Assembly: GCA_036268055.1 (NCBI GenBank)
Contig: DATAUW010000001.1
Span: 62,001 to 126,000, forward strand
Reading direction: 5' to 3'
From: Verrucomicrobiia bacterium
Lineage (GTDB): Bacteria > Verrucomicrobiota > Verrucomicrobiia > Limisphaerales > Pedosphaeraceae
Length of the DNA stretch: 64,000 bases
Position 1 is the stretch's first letter; each line of letters starts with the position of its first letter. The notes under the pieces are model-generated. The model was not told the origin of the DNA, searched no databases, and was given only the letters and a program-made list of their open reading frames with translations. This document shows, one piece after another, positions 18,019 to 25,396 of the stretch. The position numbers and the translations under genes were made by a program.

Positions 18019-18744
18019 TTACCGCTGCGGAATATCCGTCAAAATTTTCGTATCCTCGCGTGAACGCAGGACGCGTCCCAGCGGAGTCTTGCCGTTGGCC
18101 GAAAGCGATTCCTTCAACGCGCCTTCCTTGCCCGCGCCCGAAGCCACCACCCAAACTTCCGTCGCAGCCGCGAGCACTGCGTAGCCAAGCGTGATGCGCC
18201 GCGGCGGTGGCTTCACCGCCGTCACCGCGCGATAAACCAGTCCGTTGTTGATCACGTCCTCCGTTTCGCCGGGAAACAGCGATGCCACATGCCCGTCTTC
18301 GCCCATGCCAAGAAAAATCATGTCCAGCACTGGTTGGCCCTTGACGGAAGGCGCCCCCGCACAAATATCAATGATCGCCTCACGCAACACTTGTGGCTCC
18401 GGCCCTTCGCCGCGCAAACGATGGATCTGCGCCTCGGGAATTTTGAGCGGGCCGAACAACAGTCTTTGTGCCGCGCCGAAATTGCTTTCCGCATCCGTCG
18501 GCGGCACGCAGCGCTCATCCGCCCAGTAGAAATGGACGTTTTGAAAAAGACTCGCGGCTTCCGTGGCGGTCCCGACCAGAGTCACGATCTCTGAAAAAAA
18601 AGTTTGCGTGATGCGCCCGCCCGAAAGCGCCACGTTGTAACGCGCCGCCGGTTGGTTGCGTTTGCGCAATTCCATCAGCCAGCTCGTGGCCGCGCCCTTG
18701 GCCAATTCTGCCGGATTCGCGAATGGAATGAGTTTATGACCCAT
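18019..18744 (-). CDS. pgl: 6-phosphogluconolactonase
   Basis: A 241-residue DevB-type lactonase that hydrolyses 6-phosphogluconolactone to 6-phosphogluconate, the second step of the oxidative pentose phosphate route. Family segments are VALSGGRITQTFF, HFYWADERCVPPTDAESNFGAAQRLL, DMIFLGMGEDGHVASLFPG and PPPRRITLGYAVL. It lies 46 bases after zwf on the same strand, so the two consecutive enzymes are probably one operon. No gnd gene follows in the window. Confidence 0.95.
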   Translation of the reverse strand: MGHKLIPFANPAELAKGAATSWLMELRKRNQPAARYNVALSGGRITQTFFSEIVTLVGTATEAASLFQNVHFYWADERCVPPTDAESNFGAAQRLLFGPLKIPEAQIHRLRGEGPEPQVLREAIIDICAGAPSVKGQPVLDMIFLGMGEDGHVASLFPGETEDVINNGLVYRAVTAVKPPPRRITLGYAVLAAATEVWVVASGAGKEGALKESLSANGKTPLGRVLRSREDTKILTDIPQR

Positions 18745-18790
18745 GCTAAAATTTAATCCACGTTGGCCATCTGCGCCACACCGCGGCCCA

Positions 18791-20347
18791 TTATTTTATC
18801 GGCTGCGGATTCACCCAGGCATGGCCGCGTTGCGCGAGCAAATCGTCTGCCGCCATCGGCCCCCACGTGCCCGCCGCGTAAAATTCCTTGTTCGTGAGCG
18901 GCTTGTTTTCCCAGCCTTTGCGGATGGCATCCACAATGCCCCAGGCCGCTTCGACTTCGTCGCGCCGGATGAACAACGTCGCATCGCCCGCCATCGCTTC
19001 CAGCAGCAGACGCTCATAAGCCTCGGGCGTGTAAGCGCCGAACTCGGTATTATAACTGAACGCCATCCGCACCGGGCGCACACTCGTGCTGATGCCCGGG
19101 ACTTTGCCGTTGAACTTCAGCGAAATGCCTTCATTCGGCTGCAAGCGCAAGGTCAGCGCGTTTTGATCAAGTTTATTTTCGCACTTCGCCGCGAACAGCA
19201 CATTCGGCGTTGGCTTGAATTGGATGCGCACTTCGCTCGCGCTGAACGGCAGATATTTTCCCGTGCGCAAATAGAACGGCACGCCCGACCAGCGCCAATT
19301 ATCCACCAGCAACTTCAACGCCGCGAAGGTTTCTGTGTTCGAGTCCGGCTTGACCTTCGTTTCCTGGCGATAACCCAAAGTGGATTTGCCATTCACCGTT
19401 CCCGCAAAATATTGTCCGCGCACCACCTGTTTCGCGACCGCATCCGGTGTCAACGCGCGAATGGATTTCAACAGCTTCACTTTTTCATCGCGAATCGGTT
19501 CTGCGTCGAGCGATACCGGCGGCTCCATCGCCACCAGCGACATCACTTGCAGCAAATGGTTCTGCACCATGTCGCGCAACGCGCCCGCTTCTTCGTAATA
19601 ACCGCCGCGCCCGCCCACACCGAGATTCTCACTCACCGTGATCTGCACGTGGTCCACCGACTCGCGATTCCACAGATGTTCAAAAATCGAATTGGCAAAG
19701 CGGAACATCAAAATGTTCTGCACCGTTTCCTTGCCGAGATAATGATCAATGCGGAAGACCTGCTGTTCATTCGCGAACCGCGTGAGTTCGGAATTCAACT
19801 GCGTCGCCGATTCCAGATCATGTCCGAACGGTTTTTCCACGACAATGCGCTGCCAGCCTTTCGACGCTTCCTTGTGGAGAATGCCCGCCTCATGCAATTT
19901 CTCGACGCATTCGCCAAACTGGCTCGGCGAGGTAGCCAGATAGATCAATACATTATTGCGCAACTGCTCATTGCCGAAACCGCTGAGCATCTTCTCTAGC
20001 TTTTGATAAGCGCCGAGGTCGCCGAACTCACCCATGCAATAGGAGATCTTCTGGGAAAACTCCGCCCAAATCGCCTCGTCCACCGGCTTGGTGCGGGAGA
20101 ATTGGTCCAGCGCCTGCCGCAATTCCGTGCGCCACGATTCATCCGATTTTTCGCGCCGCGCAAAACCGATCACGCGAAAATCCGGCGGCATTTGCTTGTC
20201 TTTAAAAAGATGGTAGAGCGCGGGAATAAGCTTGCGCGCGGTGAGGTCCCCACTTGCCCCATAGATGACGACGGAACAAGGTTCCACCGTTTTGTGAACT
20301 GCATCCAGACGGCATTCCGTTACTTCATCCAAATGATCTTGTTCCAT
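18791..20347 (-). CDS. zwf: Glucose-6-phosphate 1-dehydrogenase
   Basis: A 518-residue NAD(P)-dependent enzyme that oxidises glucose 6-phosphate to the lactone. The coenzyme motif GASGDLTARKLIPALYHL starts near residue 30. The active-site signature RIDHYLGKETVQN lies near residue 200, with its His and Lys intact. The C-terminal half contains FYLRTGKYL and PEAYERLLLEAMAGDATLF, as in other Zwf proteins. It is first in a two-gene run with pgl. Its upstream region carries the degenerate 10-11 bp units at 20449-20469. Confidence 0.97.
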   Translation of the reverse strand: MEQDHLDEVTECRLDAVHKTVEPCSVVIYGASGDLTARKLIPALYHLFKDKQMPPDFRVIGFARREKSDESWRTELRQALDQFSRTKPVDEAIWAEFSQKISYCMGEFGDLGAYQKLEKMLSGFGNEQLRNNVLIYLATSPSQFGECVEKLHEAGILHKEASKGWQRIVVEKPFGHDLESATQLNSELTRFANEQQVFRIDHYLGKETVQNILMFRFANSIFEHLWNRESVDHVQITVSENLGVGGRGGYYEEAGALRDMVQNHLLQVMSLVAMEPPVSLDAEPIRDEKVKLLKSIRALTPDAVAKQVVRGQYFAGTVNGKSTLGYRQETKVKPDSNTETFAALKLLVDNWRWSGVPFYLRTGKYLPFSASEVRIQFKPTPNVLFAAKCENKLDQNALTLRLQPNEGISLKFNGKVPGISTSVRPVRMAFSYNTEFGAYTPEAYERLLLEAMAGDATLFIRRDEVEAAWGIVDAIRKGWENKPLTNKEFYAAGTWGPMAADDLLAQRGHAWVNPQPIK

Positions 20348-20538
20348 GCGCCGCAGGATGCACGAATCTTGAATTCATTTCAACAGTTTCTTATAAACAC
20401 TTTCGCAATCAGATAACTCGCCCGTTTCTCTCAAACATTCTTAAAAATTTAAGCGCACTTTAACCGCACTTGCGCGTCCAGCGCGAACTTAGAACAGCGC
20501 ATTGGCATAACCACCCACCGTATGAAAAGCTCCATCCT

Positions 20539-20569
20539 GACGGACCGCGGGTCTCTGACCCGCAGCAAG
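20539..20569 (+). repeat. REP-like hairpin family A, copy 1
   Basis: Stem GCGGGTC/GACCCGC with a 3-base loop, preceded by CGGACC and followed by AGCAA. It forms an inverted pair with the copy at 20694-20724. Confidence 0.82.
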
Positions 20570-20693
20570 GTACACCAGGTCAAGCCGCGTGCAGATCAGC
20601 CCATTGTACGACCCGTCTGGGTCATCCATCTCAAAAGCAGGACCGGTGATATTCAAAAGACTTGCACAATCGGCAGCGGCATTCTCGCGTGGA

Positions 20694-20724
20694 TTGCTGC
20701 GGGTCACAGACCCGCGGTCCGCTG
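20694..20724 (-). repeat. REP-like hairpin family A, copy 2 (inverted)
   Basis: The reverse complement of copy 1 apart from the loop base. The two copies bound a 186-base segment that contains no gene, like the paired REP units (BIMEs) of other bacteria. Confidence 0.82.
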
Positions 20725-20857
20725 GAATGGTATCCAAACACTTCCAAGTAGATAGACTTCTCAGATTTTCAGCCTTAGCTTTTTCGCATTTGTATTTTCA
20801 CAACATGAAAAACCCACCCCTTCTCATTAACCCCGCGCCATTAATCTCCAAACTAAA

Positions 20858-20896
20858 TAGAGCGAAGCGAGTCTCGCCCCGAGGCGAGTTACCGCC
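20858..20896. repeat. Recurrent hairpin family C, copy 2
   Basis: Begins TAGAGCGAAGCGAGTC like the copy at 13254, then a CTCGCC/GGCGAG stem, then GTTACCGCC. Relative to copy 1 the second stem pair changed from G-C to T-A on both sides. Confidence 0.8.
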
Positions 20897-20988
20897 CCCA
20901 ATCCTTGATCGGGAAAAACAATCGTCCACGGCGCCCTAACATAATTTGGCAAGCCACCAGCTAAAGCTTCAGGCCACCACGCGCCAAA

Positions 20989-22014
20989 ATGAAAACCACC
21001 TCCAAACGCACCCAAATCATCTGCACTATCGGCCCCGCCTGCCGTTCGCCCGAAAAAATCGCCGCGTTAATCAAAGCCGGCATGGATATCGCGCGCCTGC
21101 ATTTTTCCTACGCCGGCCAGGAGGAACACGCCGAAAACATCCGTCGCATCCGCGCCGCCGCGCGCCATCTTCATCGTCCCGTGAAAATCCTCCAGGACCT
21201 CACCGGCGCCAAAGTCCGCATGGGCGAATTCACCCGCGGCTCAGTCCAGTTGAAATCCGGCTCCGAATTCACCCTCACCGCCCGCACCGTCCCTGGCAAT
21301 GCCCGCATCGTCTCGCTCAAAATTCCCGAACTCATCTCCGTCATCCGCCCTCGCGATACCATCCTCCTCAATGACGGTGAACTCCGTTTGCAAGCTCTCT
21401 CCGTGACGAGCACCGATGCCCATTGCCGCGTCCTCATCGGCGGACGCATCAAGTCCGGCCAATCCGTCCGTGTGCCCGGCAAAGCCGCGCCCGTCTGCGT
21501 GCCCACTTTGAAAGATCTCAACGACGTCGCCTTCGGCCTCGCCCACCAGGTGGATTTCATCGCGCTATCCTTCGCCACCACGGCCGCCGAGATAAACACC
21601 CTGCGCAAATTCATCCGTGATCAAGGCGCGCAAACGCCCATCATCGCAAAGATCGAACGCCGCGAAGCCTTCGCGAACCTAAATGAAATCATCCGCGCCG
21701 CCGACCTCGTGATGGTTGCGCGTGGCGATCTCGGTCAGGAAATTCCGCTCGAAGAAATCGGCATAGCCCAGAAAAAAATCATCCGCTGCGCCAACCGCCT
21801 CGGCAAGCCCGCCATCACCGCCACCGAGATGCTCCTCTCCATGATGGAAAAGCCCCATCCCACCCGCGCCGAAGTCACCGACGCCACCAACGCCATCCTC
21901 GACGGGTCCAGCGCCGTCATGCTCTCCGGCGAAACCGCCATGGGCAAATTCCCCATCGAAGCCACCCAAACGCTCGCAAAAATCGCCGCCCTCACCGACG
22001 CCACAAAAAAATAA
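20989..22014 (+). CDS. pyk: Short pyruvate kinase-like protein lacking the C-terminal domain
   Basis: A 341-residue protein that aligns by eye with the A and B domains of pyruvate kinase and stops where the roughly 120-residue allosteric C domain should begin. Retained are IICTIGPA, the Arg of [23 protein letters not shown] (catalytic Lys and Glu), [16 protein letters not shown] and the PTRAEV...MLSGET region. Altered sites are N to H and H to Y in the usual NFSHG, TKGPEIR to LTGAKVR, and Q to E in ATQML. It may be an unregulated pyruvate kinase or a relative acting on another phosphoenol compound. It is monocistronic and flanked by REP-like hairpins. Confidence 0.85.
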   Translation: MKTTSKRTQIICTIGPACRSPEKIAALIKAGMDIARLHFSYAGQEEHAENIRRIRAAARHLHRPVKILQDLTGAKVRMGEFTRGSVQLKSGSEFTLTARTVPGNARIVSLKIPELISVIRPRDTILLNDGELRLQALSVTSTDAHCRVLIGGRIKSGQSVRVPGKAAPVCVPTLKDLNDVAFGLAHQVDFIALSFATTAAEINTLRKFIRDQGAQTPIIAKIERREAFANLNEIIRAADLVMVARGDLGQEIPLEEIGIAQKKIIRCANRLGKPAITATEMLLSMMEKPHPTRAEVTDATNAILDGSSAVMLSGETAMGKFPIEATQTLAKIAALTDATKK

Positions 22015-22036
22015 ACTCCTCCCAAATTGGGAGAGA

Positions 22037-22053
22037 GAGCGTACTCGCGAGCC
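22037..22053. repeat. 17-bp interspersed word, copy 2
   Basis: Identical to 6848-6864 (GAGCGTACTCGCGAGCC) and located 23 bases after the pyruvate kinase stop. Confidence 0.75.
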
Positions 22054-22070
22054 CCATATAAATCCCTTCT

Positions 22071-22100
22071 AACGGATCGCGGGTCTATGACCCGCAGCAA
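22071..22100 (+). repeat. REP-like hairpin family A, copy 3
   Basis: Same GCGGGTC/GACCCGC stem with loop TAT, followed by AGCAA, in the orientation of copy 1. With copies 1 and 2 it brackets the pyruvate kinase gene. Confidence 0.8.
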
Positions 22101-22299
22101 CTAAAGAAAAGATTGCCGCGCCAAATTGAAACCAGATCCACCAAAACTTTTTCTCTTCTAAACCGCCCGCGCCAACCCTTTCCCAAACCCGCCCCGCAAA
22201 TTGCAAAAAAATCCCCACCAAACTGCATTTTGCATGATACAATTTCCAACTCTCCTCAACTCCTTCCACGCCCATCGAAACAATTCCCTCGCATGATTC

Positions 22300-22315
22300 T
22301 GGCATCCTTCCTGCA
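22300..22315 (+). promoter_or_regulatory. Possible sigma-54 promoter of the efflux pair
   Basis: TGGCATCCTTCCTGCA has the GG and GC pairs 12 bases apart as sigma-54 requires, with two departures from TGGCAC-N5-TTGCA. A start near 22327 would leave a leader of about 45 bases. Upstream lie TTGCAAAA at 22201 and the inverted pair TGCA-TTT-TGCA near 22223, possible activator sites. The rest of the 357-base gap after the pyruvate kinase gene holds two repeat copies and no gene. Confidence 0.45.
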
Positions 22316-22371
22316 CAACCACCTCCAATGATTGTTTCGTAACTGTCTGCCGTCTGAAGGGCTAAAAGTTT

Positions 22372-23775
22372 ATGAGCGAATCCGACGAAGACGAATCGGA
22401 ACAAGCAGAAGAAAAAAAGTCCGCCGCCTCCAGCGACGGCCATGATGAATCCTCCGGTTCCGGCCAATCGGAAAATGAGGATTCCAATGTTAAATCAGGC
22501 AGCCAGCCGGGTGCTGATTCTAAATCCGAAAATAAGACGCTCGTCTTCAACCAGCCGGTCACCGTCACCATTTCCACGAAGGAAAAAGGCAAGGACGATG
22601 GCGATAAAGCGGACGGTAAAGACAGCGATAAAAAATCCGACGATAACGAAGACAAAAATGAAAACGACGAAGACAAAGACAAAAAATCAGACGGCAAAGA
22701 CAAAAAGTCCGAGGACCAAGATGACCAGTCAGGCAAGCGCAAAAAGCCTCCCCTCTACAAACGCCCAGCCTTCATCATCACCGCTGCCATCATTCTGGTG
22801 CTCCTCCTGGTCGGCGGCATTATCCTCTGGCTCATCCTTCGCCAATACGTTTCAACCGACGACGCGTACATAGATACCCACGTCGTTCAGATTAGCCCGC
22901 AAGTCAGCGCCCGCGTGCAGGCGCTCTACATTGACGACAACCAACTCGTCCACAAAGGCGATCTGGTAATCCAACTCGACCCGATAGATTACCAGGTCGC
23001 CCTCCAGCAGACCCAGGCGCAAGTCATCGCCGCGCGCGGCCGCGTGGATCAGGGGCATGCCCAAATCGAGGCCGCCAAAACCGCCGTGCCCGAAGCGCTC
23101 GCCCGCGAGAAATCCGCCCAGGCCCAACTCGATAACGCCACGAAGGATTTGCACCGCTTCCAAAGCGTGGACGAACGCGCCCGTTCCAAACAACAACTCG
23201 ACAACGCCGCCACCGCCCAGACCAACGCGCAGGCCCAGCTCGAAGTCGCCCACGCCAGCGTGGATTCCGCCAGGGCCGACGTCGTCACCGCCGAAGCCTC
23301 GCTCAAAGCCGCTGAAGGCGATTTGAAAACCGCCGAAGCCAATGTCCATCGCGCCGAGGTTAATTTGTCTTACTGCCAGATTTACGCCCCTTGCGATGGT
23401 CGCGTAACCGAGCGCACCGTCGAGGCCGGCAATTTCGCCACCGCCGGCCAAACATTGTTCATGCTCGTGGACCTCAACGTCTGGGTCACCGCCAACTTCA
23501 AGGAAACCCAGCTTACCCACATGCAGCCCGGCCAGCCCGTCACCATCAAAGTGGATGCCTTTCCGCATCACAAATTTCATGGCCACGTGGATTCCATCCA
23601 GGCCGGTTCGGGTTCGCGTTTCTCCGTCCTGCCCGCCGAAAATGCCACCGGCAATTACGTCAAAGTCGTCCAGCGCATTCCCGTGAAAATCATTTTCGAG
23701 CACGACGCCAACACCAACAACGCCTACATGCTTTCGCCCGGCCTCTCCGTGGAACCGCGCGTGAAAGTCCGCTAG
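22372..23775 (+). CDS. HlyD/EmrA-type membrane fusion protein with long charged N-terminus
   Basis: A 467-residue periplasmic adaptor of an EmrAB-TolC-like drug efflux pump. Residues 1-128 are unusual: a low-complexity tract of Asp, Glu, Lys and Ser (KDDGDKADGKDSDKKSDD), interrupted only by LVFNQPVTVTI. One transmembrane helix follows at about 131-155, then the biotinyl-lipoyl-like strand TDDAYIDTHVVQISPQVSARV. A long coiled-coil hairpin rich in Ala and Gln spans about 195-315, followed by the second lipoyl half and beta-barrel (VTERTVEAGNFATAGQTLF, HMQPGQPVTIKVD). It is followed after 3 bases by the EmrB-type permease. Confidence 0.93.
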   Translation: MSESDEDESEQAEEKKSAASSDGHDESSGSGQSENEDSNVKSGSQPGADSKSENKTLVFNQPVTVTISTKEKGKDDGDKADGKDSDKKSDDNEDKNENDEDKDKKSDGKDKKSEDQDDQSGKRKKPPLYKRPAFIITAAIILVLLLVGGIILWLILRQYVSTDDAYIDTHVVQISPQVSARVQALYIDDNQLVHKGDLVIQLDPIDYQVALQQTQAQVIAARGRVDQGHAQIEAAKTAVPEALAREKSAQAQLDNATKDLHRFQSVDERARSKQQLDNAATAQTNAQAQLEVAHASVDSARADVVTAEASLKAAEGDLKTAEANVHRAEVNLSYCQIYAPCDGRVTERTVEAGNFATAGQTLFMLVDLNVWVTANFKETQLTHMQPGQPVTIKVDAFPHHKFHGHVDSIQAGSGSRFSVLPAENATGNYVKVVQRIPVKIIFEHDANTNNAYMLSPGLSVEPRVKVR

Positions 23776-23778
23776 TTT

Positions 23779-25350
23779 ATGCCGCAAAGCGGAAAAGTGA
23801 CGAACCCGTGGCTCATCGCCGTGACCGTCTCGCTCGCCACGTTCATGGAAGTGATGGATACCTCCATCGCCAACATCGCCCTTCGCCACATCGCCGGAAG
23901 CGTCGCCGCCAGCCAGAGCGAAGCCACCTGGGTTTTAACCAGCTACTTGGTAAGCAACGCCATCGTCGTGCCTATCAGCGGCTGGCTCGCGTCCATCATG
24001 GGCCGCAAACGCTTTTACATGTCGTGCGTCGCGTTGTTCACCGTCAGTTCCTTCGCTTGTGGAATCGCGCCCACCCTTGGCATTCTCCTTTTATGCCGCA
24101 TTCTTCAAGGCATCGGCGGCGGCGGCCTCGCGCCATCCGAGCAATCCATCCTTACCGATACTTTTTCCGCCGAGCAGCGCGGCATGGCTTTCGCCGTCTA
24201 TGGCGTGGCTGTGGTCGTCGCGCCCGCCATCGGCCCCGCGCTGGGCGGCTGGATTACCGACCAATTTTCCTGGCGTTGGATTTTTTTCATCAACGTGCCC
24301 GTCGGCATTATCTCGCTCATCATGACTTCCATGCTGGTCACGGATTCTGCAACTGCAAAAAAAGAACATGAGAAGGCGACCAAAGGCGGCATCAAAGTGG
24401 ATTACATCGGCTTCGCGTTCGTTGCGATCGGACTCGGCTCGTTACAAATCGTTCTCGACAAGGGCCAGGAGGACGATTGGTTCGGCAGCGTCTTCATCAC
24501 CACCTTCGCCATTCTCGCTTTGGTCGGCATCATCGGCGGCATCATTTGGGAGTTGTGCATTACCAAAAATCCCATCGTGGACCTCCCGCTCTTTCGCGAC
24601 CGCGGATTTCTTTTCACCAACATAATGATGTTCGCCACGCTGTTCGTCCTGCAATCCACCACCCAACTTCTCCCCCAGTTCGTCCAGGAAATCCTCCCCT
24701 ACAATGCCACCAAGGCCGGTCTTATCCTCATGCCCGGCGGATTCATCATCATGGCGCTCATGCCCGTGGTCGGTTTCCTCGTGCGCAAAGTGCAGCCGAA
24801 ATATCTCATCGCCTTTGGCTTCATCATCATCGGATTCGCGATGGCCAACCTCGGCGGCATCGAAACGGGAGTTTCCTTTCGCGTGCTCGCCATCGCGCGC
24901 GTCTTTCAAGCCGCCGGACTCGCCTTCCTGTTCGTGCCCATCAACACCCTCGCTTACTCCAGGTTGCCCAAGGGTAAATCCAACAACGCCTCCGCGCTCA
25001 TCAATCTTATGCGCAACCTCGGCGGCAGCGTCGGCATCTCCCTCGCCACCACCCTGCTCGCCCGCCGCAGCCAGACGCATCAGGAACGCCTCATCTCCAA
25101 CCTCACGCCCACGTCGTTGGCCTTCCAAACCCGCCTCCATTTCATCACGCAACGCCTCATCGCGCACGGCATGGATTCCGTCACCGCCAGTAAACAAGCC
25201 CTCGCCAATCTCTATCGCGTCGTGAACACCCAGGCCAGCATGCTCTCCTACCTCGACATCTTCGCCGTCCTGATGTTCTGCAGCTTCTTCGCCGCCTTCC
25301 TCACGCTATTTCTAAAACGCATGGACCTCTCAAAAGCCCAGACGCATTAA
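23779..25350 (+). CDS. DHA2-family MFS drug efflux permease (EmrB/QacA type)
   Basis: A 523-residue inner-membrane protein with about 14 hydrophobic helices. It starts MPQSGKVTNPWLIAVTVSL and carries family motifs: MEVMDTSIANIALRHI (motif D1), ISGWLASIMGRKRFYM (motif A), GIGGGGLAPSEQSIL (motif B-like) and GPALGGWI (motif C). DHA2 members export amphipathic drugs by proton antiport. Paired with the adaptor upstream it should form a tripartite pump; the outer-membrane partner is not adjacent. A TolC-family gene lies at 60.6 kb but belongs with an RND pump. Confidence 0.95.
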   Translation: MPQSGKVTNPWLIAVTVSLATFMEVMDTSIANIALRHIAGSVAASQSEATWVLTSYLVSNAIVVPISGWLASIMGRKRFYMSCVALFTVSSFACGIAPTLGILLLCRILQGIGGGGLAPSEQSILTDTFSAEQRGMAFAVYGVAVVVAPAIGPALGGWITDQFSWRWIFFINVPVGIISLIMTSMLVTDSATAKKEHEKATKGGIKVDYIGFAFVAIGLGSLQIVLDKGQEDDWFGSVFITTFAILALVGIIGGIIWELCITKNPIVDLPLFRDRGFLFTNIMMFATLFVLQSTTQLLPQFVQEILPYNATKAGLILMPGGFIIMALMPVVGFLVRKVQPKYLIAFGFIIIGFAMANLGGIETGVSFRVLAIARVFQAAGLAFLFVPINTLAYSRLPKGKSNNASALINLMRNLGGSVGISLATTLLARRSQTHQERLISNLTPTSLAFQTRLHFITQRLIAHGMDSVTASKQALANLYRVVNTQASMLSYLDIFAVLMFCSFFAAFLTLFLKRMDLSKAQTH

Positions 25351-25360
25351 AATGCCCCAT

Positions 25361-25387
25361 CCGTGTTCTTCCGTGTTGAATCCGTGG
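25361..25387. repeat. CCGTGTT word array
   Basis: CCGTGTTCTT, CCGTGTTGAAT and CCGTGG follow in near 10-bp steps between the convergent permease and metallopeptidase-like genes. Short period-10 words of this kind recur in several gaps of this window. Confidence 0.6.
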
Positions 25388-25396
25388 GTAGAGCCT

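Larger units (their letters stand above)
20348..20988. other. Gene-free region between zwf and the pyruvate kinase gene
   Basis: Holds the degenerate 10-11 bp units at 20449-20469, the inverted hairpin pair at 20539-20724 and the recurrent hairpin at 20858-20896. It also holds the word TTCTCATTAACC, which occurs near hairpins at 6918 and 10480 as well. No coding sequence is supported; short frames here run through the palindromes. Confidence 0.65.

Noticed and set aside
17825-18364. A 179-codon minus-strand frame overlapping pgl
   Set aside because: Most of it lies inside pgl in another frame, and its 3' end enters the structured element; the amino-acid make-up is not protein-like.
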